A program made the translations under genes and the position numbers. The notes below the pieces were generated by a model. It ran no database searches. It had not been told where the DNA came from and was given only the letters and a program-made list of their open reading frames with translations. From contig CAVYRG010000001.1 in NCBI GenBank assembly GCA_963770915.1, forward strand, positions 3,038,001 through 3,102,000: 64,000 bases of DNA. Reading direction: 5' to 3'. Each line of letters starts with the position of its first letter. The stretch's first letter is position 1. This DNA comes from PALSA-270 sp963770915. Its GTDB lineage: Bacteria; Acidobacteriota; Terriglobia; Terriglobales; Acidobacteriaceae. Shown here piece after piece: positions 41,821 through 48,158 of the stretch.

Positions 41821-42052
41821 CAATTGCCGGCCTCTTCGAGTAGGGGTCCGCAAAGTGTTCTAGTTTACAGGAGTTGGGTGGCGGCGCCAGATTACCAGGG
41901 GCCGAGAGGTTACTGTGCAGCGACATTCCCTGAACGGCGAGGGACAGAACCGCGAACGGCTTAGCGAGGCTAGAAGAAAGCAAGGGCCCGGACGGCGATG
42001 CTTTGAGCCGATCGCATATCGGTCAAAACATGGCCGAGCCGGGCACGACGAT

Positions 42053-43081
42053 CTACTTTCCGAAGACCAGCACCACGAACGAGTCCGGCACCATGGGCGG
42101 CCGTTGGCGCGGCTGTTCTGGGTTGGGCGCAGGCATGGGCCCGAATTGCGCCGTCACCAGGTAGACGTTGTGGGTTTTCGAATCCAGCGCCATGGTCCGC
42201 GCGCCCGGCTGCGTGGTTACGGTATCCAGCACGCTGAATTTGTCCGGCGGTTCTTCCTTGATTACCGTCAGCACGCCTTCGCCGCAGGAGGCAAAGGCCA
42301 GGCCGGTGTCGGAATCAAACCGTGTGGCGTCCACGCCGCGGCCGATAGGCAGCGTAGTGAGCACCTTGCCGGTGTCGGCATCCACGATGGCCATGACTTT
42401 ATTTTCGCAGCCGGAGAACAAGCGGCGGTTCTTGCCGTCCAGGGCCAAGCCCGAGGGCGACTCGCAGGGAGCCAGCGGCCAGCGCGCCGTTACTTGCAGC
42501 TTGGCCGGATTAATGGTGGCGATCATGCTCTTGTCTTCGAGATTGACGAAGAGTTCTCCGCTGTCGTCGGTGACGGCGAATTCGGGCTTGCCGTCCAGAG
42601 GGATGGTCCCGACGACCTCGCCTTTTGCGGCATCGATGGCGGTCGAGTCATGGCTGCGGCCGTTGAAGGTGAAAACTCGCTTGGTGACCGGGTCGTAGAG
42701 GATCGCATCCGGCCCCTCGCCAACTTTGACCTTGGTGATGGGCTTCAACGTTTTCAAATCGAAGATCGTGACCGTGCCTTCGCGGCCGTTGCTGGTGAAG
42801 CCGCGGCCAAGCTCAGGAGCCAGCGCAATGCCGTGTACGCCGCCGGTGTCGGGAATGTCACCTACGGGCGCGCCGGAGTCGGCGTCAATCACGATCACGT
42901 GAGTGCCGCGCGAGATAAAGAGGTGGCGCGAGGCGGCATCCATCTTGAGGTAGTCCCATCCGCCCTCGCCGCCGAGTTTGTAAGTGTGGAGCAGGTGATA
43001 GCCGGAATCGCCCGCCAGGGCAAAAGCCGACAGACACAGCATCAGGAAAGTCGCGCCAGCTGCAAGAAGTGAACGCTTCAT
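42053..43081 (-). CDS. Exported YncE-like beta-propeller protein
   Basis: 342 residues from the ATG at 43079-43081; the frame is open much further upstream, but that part is antisense to the sigma-factor gene. Signal peptide RSLLAAGATFLMLCLSAFALA. Repeats of YVTN type: HLFISRGTHVIVIDADSGAPVGDI; TVTIFDLKTLKPITKVKVGEGP; KVMAIVDADTGKVLTTLPIG. A seven-bladed propeller is likely. Monocistronic; no heme motif, in contrast to the propeller at 9829-11691. Function unknown. Confidence 0.88.
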   Translation of the reverse strand: MKRSLLAAGATFLMLCLSAFALAGDSGYHLLHTYKLGGEGGWDYLKMDAASRHLFISRGTHVIVIDADSGAPVGDIPDTGGVHGIALAPELGRGFTSNGREGTVTIFDLKTLKPITKVKVGEGPDAILYDPVTKRVFTFNGRSHDSTAIDAAKGEVVGTIPLDGKPEFAVTDDSGELFVNLEDKSMIATINPAKLQVTARWPLAPCESPSGLALDGKNRRLFSGCENKVMAIVDADTGKVLTTLPIGRGVDATRFDSDTGLAFASCGEGVLTVIKEEPPDKFSVLDTVTTQPGARTMALDSKTHNVYLVTAQFGPMPAPNPEQPRQRPPMVPDSFVVLVFGK

Positions 43082-43231
43082 CTTTCGATCCCTCGGTCTG
43101 AAAAACTCCGCATTCAAGATACTCCCGGTTGCCGGGAAATGCGAAGTGATTTGGGCACCAGCGGCCAACCGGCCGAAATCTGAGCTTCCTGCAGGAAAAA
43201 TTGATACGATCCCGAGTGGCGCAGTTTCGCC

Positions 43232-44158
43232 ATGACCCCGCCACGTGTCCAATCCGAAGTCGAAGTCCCTCCCGGCCTTGATTTCTTCATTCAAGGGCTG
43301 TGCGCGAAGGGCCGGGCGGAGCAATTCGGGCTCAGCCCCGAGCAATTTGCCGCAATTCTCAAGGAGATCGGCGGCAAATACTTGACCGCCGCAAGCGGCG
43401 AAGTCGAGTGGAAAGAGCTGCTTTCGAGCCTCCGGCTGGAAGATCTCGTGCTTGCCCGGGCCTGCGCGGCGGGCCATGAGCGCGCCTGGGAAGTTTTCCT
43501 GACGCGCTTCCGCGAAAAGCTCTACGACATTGGCGGGTATATCACTAAGGAAAGCGCCGCGGGGCGCGAGCTGGCCGACTCGCTCTACGCCGATCTCTAC
43601 GGCCTGGACTCGCGCCAGGGCGAGCGGATTTCGAAACTGGCGTCCTACACCGGGCGCGGCTCGCTCGAGGGCTGGCTGCGTACGGTGATGGCGCAGGAAT
43701 ACATCAACCGCTATCGTCGCCAGCGAAAATTGGTGAGCCTCGACGAAAAGGAAGAAGAGGGAGCGAGCTTCGCCGCGCCCGATCCTTCGCCTACGCTGGC
43801 GGTTGACCCGCGTGTGGAAGCCGCGGCCGATGAGGCGCTGGCGGGGCTTTCGCCGGAAGACCGTTTCCTGCTGGCCTCGTATCATCTCGATGGCCGAACT
43901 CTCTCCGAGATCGCGCGCCAGCTGGGTGTGCATGAATCCACGATAAGCCGCAAACTCGACCGGTTGGCTGGCTCGTTGCGCAAGCAGATCGTCGCGACGT
44001 TGGGAAAAAGCGGCATGAGCCGCCGCCAGGCAGAAGAGGCTATGGAAATTGATGTTCGCGATTTGCAGGTAAATCTTCGAACTCTGACGCAAAAAACCGA
44101 AGCTGAGACGTTCCCAGATAAGAAGATTCAGGCGCAGACGGGAGAGGGCACGGGGTAG
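43232..44158 (+). CDS. Sigma-70 family (ECF-like) RNA polymerase sigma factor
   Basis: 308 residues. Region 2-like ARACAAGHERAWEVFLTRFREKLYDI and YTGRGSLEGWLRTVMAQEYINRYRRQ; region 4 helix-turn-helix LSPEDRFLLASYHLDGRTLSEIARQLGVHESTISRKLDRL. The N-terminal 70 residues and the C-terminal tail are extra compared with a minimal ECF factor. A zinc anti-sigma gene follows 63 bases on, the usual layout for an anti-sigma-controlled stress response. Target promoters unknown. Confidence 0.88.
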   Translation: MTPPRVQSEVEVPPGLDFFIQGLCAKGRAEQFGLSPEQFAAILKEIGGKYLTAASGEVEWKELLSSLRLEDLVLARACAAGHERAWEVFLTRFREKLYDIGGYITKESAAGRELADSLYADLYGLDSRQGERISKLASYTGRGSLEGWLRTVMAQEYINRYRRQRKLVSLDEKEEEGASFAAPDPSPTLAVDPRVEAAADEALAGLSPEDRFLLASYHLDGRTLSEIARQLGVHESTISRKLDRLAGSLRKQIVATLGKSGMSRRQAEEAMEIDVRDLQVNLRTLTQKTEAETFPDKKIQAQTGEGTG

Positions 44159-44221
44159 CTGGAGAGACGGGGTTACGCCCGTCCAAAGGGAAGACGAACG
44201 TATGATTTGCGTGGAAGGCTG

Positions 44222-45493
44222 ATGGAACAACCGCCCAAAATCGTGTTGCAACGCTTGCAGGCCGCCGCCAAGCCGGAGGTTCATCCGGATCCGGATCTGC
44301 TGACGGCATTCGCCGAGAAGGCGCTTGGCGAACGGGAGCGGAGCATCGTCCTTGAGCATTTGGCGCAATGCGCCGACTGCAGGGAAGTGATTGCGCTTGC
44401 ACAGCCGTCCTTCTCGCTTGACCACGTAGCCGCGGTCGCGGCAGCCCTGCCTGTGCCGGCGAGGCGCTCGAGTTGGCTACGCCGCCCCGCTCTTCGCTGG
44501 GCTGCGCTGGCTGCTTGCCTGGTTGTGGTGAGCGGAGCGGTTCTGCTGCGGCAGCGGGAACTCGCCGGAAGAAGGGTAGCCGCAGTGGCTTCCGCCGGAA
44601 ATCCAACGGCGGTAGAGCCCTACGAGAAGCCGCAAACGCTCCAAGCTGAAAATCGGCCCGCGCCCGAGTTGAACGGGGCATTGCAACCAGAAGCGAAGCC
44701 GGCAGCGCCTTCGCCCTCCGCAGTCAAATCCCGTGCGCTCGGGGGCTTTCCGCGCAAGCAAGCAGCGGATGAAGCCGGACAGGCCACCATGGAGTCGCCA
44801 GCGCGGGAAAAATCAGGAGTAGTTGGAGCAGTCGTTGCTGCCGCAGCCCCGCCTCCGCCTCCGCCGCCCATTGTGGCCAAGGCGGCAAAGCCGGCGGAGG
44901 TTTCCAGTCAACCGCAGCAAGCGCCGCGAGCCGAAGTGCCCGCTGAGACTGAAACTGTGACGGTCGCGGCGGGAAACGCTCCGGTTTCATCTGTCCAGGC
45001 ACAAGCAATACCCGAACAGAGAGACCAAAATGAGCTGAAAGCGAAGGACGCAGCCGCTCCTCAAGCGGACGCGTCCGGCGAGAGTGTGGGCGGCGCCTTT
45101 GCCGCGAACCGCCGGAGCCTGTCGGCGCTCCGCAGCATCGCGTCTGCGCCTCGTTGGTCGATTTCCCAGAACGGAACCGTGCTGCGCTCCCTCGATGCTG
45201 GCAAAAGCTGGCAACCCGTGCCCGTCAGCAGCAACATCGTGTTCCGCGCGGTGTGCGCGATCGGCTCCGAAGTGTGGGCGGGAGGCTCGGGCGGCGCGCT
45301 CTTTCATTCCTCAGACGGCGGAGCTACTTGGAAAAAAGTTGAGCCTGCGGCGGACGGCAAGACGCTCGGCACGGAAATTGTTGCCATTGATTTCTCCGAC
45401 CAGCAGCACGGCAAAATCACGACCGCCAGCCATGAATTTTGGACCACCAGCGACGGCGGGCAGACCTGGCAAAGGCAGGAAGTGGCGCGGTAA
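44222..45493 (+). CDS. Transmembrane zinc anti-sigma factor fused to YCF48/BNR-like domain
   Basis: 423 residues from the ATG at 44222. Residues 46-53 give His-x3-Cys-x2-Cys (HLAQCADC), the zinc anti-sigma signature; one membrane helix at about 88-106 (ALRWAALAACLVVVSGAVLL). A long Ala/Pro/Glu-rich stalk (110-290) leads to a periplasmic domain with BNR/YCF48 repeats (TVLRSLDAGKSWQPVPV; ALFHSSDGGATWKKV; FWTTSDGGQTWQRQEV). The stalk-plus-propeller fragment may sense an envelope signal and release the sigma factor. It pairs with the sigma gene upstream. Confidence 0.82.
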   Translation: MEQPPKIVLQRLQAAAKPEVHPDPDLLTAFAEKALGERERSIVLEHLAQCADCREVIALAQPSFSLDHVAAVAAALPVPARRSSWLRRPALRWAALAACLVVVSGAVLLRQRELAGRRVAAVASAGNPTAVEPYEKPQTLQAENRPAPELNGALQPEAKPAAPSPSAVKSRALGGFPRKQAADEAGQATMESPAREKSGVVGAVVAAAAPPPPPPPIVAKAAKPAEVSSQPQQAPRAEVPAETETVTVAAGNAPVSSVQAQAIPEQRDQNELKAKDAAAPQADASGESVGGAFAANRRSLSALRSIASAPRWSISQNGTVLRSLDAGKSWQPVPVSSNIVFRAVCAIGSEVWAGGSGGALFHSSDGGATWKKVEPAADGKTLGTEIVAIDFSDQQHGKITTASHEFWTTSDGGQTWQRQEVAR

Positions 45494-45708
45494 CCGATTC
45501 TTTCTCGTCCCGTCGTCCCATCCGCTTCCCGTTCAGCAGCAACGAATTAGCGCCAAACACACCACGAAAGTGGGGGTTACTTTTTTCGCGCGCTTTGGTT
45601 ACACGAGATACCTGCATGGAATTACGTAAGTGATATTTACGGATGCTCGCACGCACTCTAAGATCGCACTCGTGGTTTGGCAGTTCTGGGGGAGGGCTGC
45701 CCTGCCAA

Positions 45709-45743
45709 GCGTCCGGGACTCATCGTTCCGGGCGCTTTTATTT
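45709..45743 (+). terminator. Hairpin with T-run, terminator or 3' end of a small RNA
   Basis: GCGTCCGGGAC and GTTCCGGGCGC pair (11 pairs with two G-T) around a 5-base loop, followed by TTTTATTT. It is 216 bases past the anti-sigma stop. Just upstream TTGGCAG and CTGCCAA form another stem, so a short structured RNA ending here is possible. The rest of the 495-base gap 45494-45988 shows no gene. Confidence 0.45.
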
Positions 45744-45870
45744 CGGCAAGCTTGCCTTCTCCTGGCGGCGCATCGCGAAGGTTTCCCAAAACGGGCCTGC
45801 GCAAACCATCATGAACTCGCGGCCAACTGCCATCCGGCAAAAGCTTTCCAGCGTTTGCGACTTCTCGCAC

Positions 45871-45900
45871 TGACTTGCATCAAAGACAAGTGCTAGGATA
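45871..45900 (+). promoter_or_regulatory. Weak promoter candidate for trxA
   Basis: CTGACT (45871-45876) and TAGGAT (45895-45900), 18 bases apart, would start transcription about 80 bases before trxA. A GTGCCC/GGGCAC stem (45950-45971) lies in the leader ahead of the Shine-Dalgarno sequence. Confidence 0.3.
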
Positions 45901-45988
45901 GTAAGCCGATTGGGGCGGTGTCCCGGAAATGAGGGGCCGTCGGCGTCAGGTGCCCGGCCTTAGTTGGGCACGACTCAGGGGAGGAAGA

Positions 45989-46321
45989 ATGGGAAGTAAC
46001 GGAATCGTCGAAATCAATGACGCGAATTTTGATCAGGACGTTTTGAAATCGGAGCAGCCGGTGCTGCTGGACTTTTGGGCGGCCTGGTGCGGACCGTGCC
46101 GCGCCATCGCGCCCATCGTGGAAGAGCTAGCGAGCCAGTACCAGGGCAAGATCAAGGTCGGCAAGATGGATGTGGACAGCAACAGCGCCACGCCTATGCG
46201 CTACAAAGTCACCGGCATTCCGACTCTGCTGGTGTTCAAGGGCGGGCAGGTGGTGGAACAGTTGGTTGGGTATCGCCCGAAGGACGCGATCGCCCAGGCG
46301 CTGGAAAAGCATATTGGGTGA
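45989..46321 (+). CDS. trxA: Thioredoxin
   Basis: 110 residues from the ATG at 45989, after GGGGAGGAAGA; an upstream in-frame start would add a basic, non-conserved extension. Active site WCGPC at residues 33-37, cis-Pro in TGIPTLLVF, and the usual DVDSNSATPMRYKV helix. Cytosolic disulfide reductase. Monocistronic, with a strong terminator downstream. Confidence 0.96.
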   Translation: MGSNGIVEINDANFDQDVLKSEQPVLLDFWAAWCGPCRAIAPIVEELASQYQGKIKVGKMDVDSNSATPMRYKVTGIPTLLVFKGGQVVEQLVGYRPKDAIAQALEKHIG

Positions 46322-46386
46322 GGCAGTCGTCAGTCGTCGGTCGTCAGGGTTTAGCAATGAGCTTTTAGCGGTCAGCTTTCAGTGAG

Positions 46387-46415
46387 AACGCCCGGTCACA
46401 AGCCGGGCGTTTTTC
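46387..46415 (+). terminator. Rho-independent terminator of trxA
   Basis: AACGCCCGG and CCGGGCGTT pair perfectly around TCACAAG, and the stem ends in a TTTTT run followed by C. It lies 66 bases after the trxA stop. The bases before it (46324-46385) are a low-complexity run of CAGTCGT-like repeats. Confidence 0.85.
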
Positions 46416-46456
46416 TTGTGTGTCGGCTCGCCGGTCAGCGAGTAAAATGCTGCGGC

Positions 46457-47365
46457 ATGAAGGGCTTTTACTTAGGGAGACTAGTCGCCATATTGTCCGC
46501 GCTAACTGTCATCTGTCCCGCTGCATATTCAGACTCGGTGGCTAAGCACCTTAAGGACGAATACAAGAACAAGATCTGGTTTATCGCGAATTTCTATCAT
46601 GAGGACGACCTCAGCTATAACTCTGATGGTCAGGTCCAAGGAACACCCTCCGTCGGCCCATGGACGATTGACGGTGCCGTAAAGGTAACCGACATCGATG
46701 TCTCACCAAAGGGTCTACGGATTAGCGGGCAAAGGCTCGCCGCACACGAACAATCCAGCGATGGCTTCGTTCTGGAAAAAACAAAGCGGAAGGTCACTAT
46801 CGAGGTAGCGCTTGATCCGCAGCACACGACCGAGCAAGACCTGGACGTACTTTGGGCGAAGATTTTCATCACCAGCGCGGAGCGCTTCGTCGACCTGGCG
46901 CCGGATTTCTGGAAGCCATGCCTTTGGGCGGCACTGACAGGAGCTTCCATCCCGCATTACGAAGGCTGTCATTTCGGGCCCCGCTACACTCCGCCACGCG
47001 GGAAGGCCGCAATCCCGCCCGATCTTGCCGAGCTGATGGCAAGCAAGGCCCCGATAACGTTGGAAGGCTACGGTTTGGTCTATAGGATCGGGAAGGGAGT
47101 GACTCCGCCGAAGGCTCTTAATGCGCCCGACCCACAGTATAGCGAGGAAGCCCGCCACGCCAGGTTCCAGGGAACCGTCATGATGACCGCGATTGTCGAT
47201 ATGTCTGGCGGGATCGGAAATATATTGATTCAACGGCCCCTGGGCTACGGCCTTGACGATAAAGCCGCCGAGATCCTCAAAGAATGGCGGTTTGCGCCCG
47301 CTCTCAAGGACGGGAAAGCGGTTCCAGTGCAAATTCAAATTGAGATGTCATTTCACCTCTACTGA
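46457..47365 (+). CDS. Exported protein with TonB C-terminal domain
   Basis: 302 residues from the ATG at 46457. Signal peptide or anchor LVAILSALTVICPAAYS. Residues 30-215 are of unknown fold (acidic, two Cys at PCLW and GCHF). The last 80 residues are the TonB-type domain: PPKALNAPDPQYSEEARHARFQGTVMMTAIVDMSGGI and KAAEILKEWRFAPALKDGKAVPVQIQIEMSF. Without ExbB/ExbD neighbours it is unlikely to be the main energy transducer; Acidobacteria have many such single TonB-domain proteins. Confidence 0.82.
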   Translation: MKGFYLGRLVAILSALTVICPAAYSDSVAKHLKDEYKNKIWFIANFYHEDDLSYNSDGQVQGTPSVGPWTIDGAVKVTDIDVSPKGLRISGQRLAAHEQSSDGFVLEKTKRKVTIEVALDPQHTTEQDLDVLWAKIFITSAERFVDLAPDFWKPCLWAALTGASIPHYEGCHFGPRYTPPRGKAAIPPDLAELMASKAPITLEGYGLVYRIGKGVTPPKALNAPDPQYSEEARHARFQGTVMMTAIVDMSGGIGNILIQRPLGYGLDDKAAEILKEWRFAPALKDGKAVPVQIQIEMSFHLY

Positions 47366-47425
47366 GGCCGTGCGTGGCTATAGGGATTGCTGCTTGCTGA
47401 CGACTGATTGCCAATAGCTGCTTTC

Positions 47426-48046
47426 CTAATACTTCCTCAGCACCCCAATCACTCTTCCCTGAATCTGCACCGAGACCGCGGGCACGATGATCGGCTTCAT
47501 GGCGAGGTTCGAGGGCTGTAGGCGGATGTTGTCGCCCTCGCGGTAAAAGCGCTTGAGCGTGGCGTCGTTATTTTCCACCAGCGCGACCACGATGTCGCCG
47601 TTGTGCGCGGTCTTAGCTTTCTCGACCAGCACGTAGTCGCCATCGAGAATGTGCTCATCCTGCATCGACTCGCCGCGCACTTCGAGCACGAACACCTCTT
47701 TTGAGCGCACAAAATCCGCCAGCGAGATGGTCTCGTTATTCGGCACTGCCTCGATCGGCTGGCCGGCGGCAATCCTTCCCACCAGCGGCAGCACGACAGT
47801 AGTGTTGACCGCCATCGCTTGTTTCAAGCGGCCTTTGGGAGGCAGCAGATCGATGGAGCGGCTGCGGTTGTAGTCGCGCGTGAGCAACCCCTTCTTTTCC
47901 AGGTTCGAAATGTGCTTGTGCACGGTGGCCAACGAACTCAGCCCCATTCCATCGCCGATTTCCTCAAACGAGGGCGAGTAGCCGTTTTTCTGCACGAAGC
48001 CGGAGATAAAGTCGTAAACCTGCCGCTGTCTTCTGGTGATCGCCAT
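47426..48046 (-). CDS. lexA: LexA repressor
   Basis: SOS-response repressor and self-cleaving protease; 206 residues. Winged helix: YDFISGFVQKNGYSPSFEEIGDGMGLSSLATVHKHISNL. Cleavage site Ala94-Gly95 in RIAAGQPI; catalytic Ser127 (RGESMQ) and Lys165 (TLKRF). The region ahead of the ATG shows a promoter only 8 bases away and no Shine-Dalgarno, so translation is probably leaderless. The local LexA box could not be recognised. Confidence 0.96.
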   Translation of the reverse strand: MAITRRQRQVYDFISGFVQKNGYSPSFEEIGDGMGLSSLATVHKHISNLEKKGLLTRDYNRSRSIDLLPPKGRLKQAMAVNTTVVLPLVGRIAAGQPIEAVPNNETISLADFVRSKEVFVLEVRGESMQDEHILDGDYVLVEKAKTAHNGDIVVALVENNDATLKRFYREGDNIRLQPSNLAMKPIIVPAVSVQIQGRVIGVLRKY

Positions 48047-48054
48047 GGCTACAG

Positions 48055-48083
48055 ATTGTTGGCGAAAGGAAGGCGAATGTCAA
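48055..48083 (-). promoter_or_regulatory. lexA promoter, likely giving a leaderless transcript
   Basis: Minus strand: -35 TTGACA at 48078-48083, exactly 17 bases, -10 AACAAT at 48055-48060, then only 8 bases to the ATG at 48044-48046. The expected start of transcription is within a base or two of the start codon. Confidence 0.65.
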
Positions 48084-48097
48084 GGGGAAACCGCAAC

Positions 48098-48157
48098 GAG
48101 CTGCTAGCTTCTAGCTAATTCAAAGCGGGTTCACTAAGAGCTCGAAGCTAGGAGCTT
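48098..48157. repeat. Imperfect 19-base inverted repeat between lexA and glgP
   Basis: Arms GAGCTGCTAGCTTCTAGCT (48098-48116) and AGCTCGAAGCTAGGAGCTT (48139-48157) match at 16 of 19 positions. It lies directly after the glgP stop but lacks a T-run, so it is a repeat or weak terminator. AGCT-rich elements like this recur between Acidobacteria genes. Confidence 0.5.
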
Positions 48158-48158
48158 T

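Noticed and set aside
43082..44425. In-frame N-terminal extension of the YncE-like propeller
   Set aside because: The extension is antisense to the sigma-factor gene, while a signal peptide begins at 43081.
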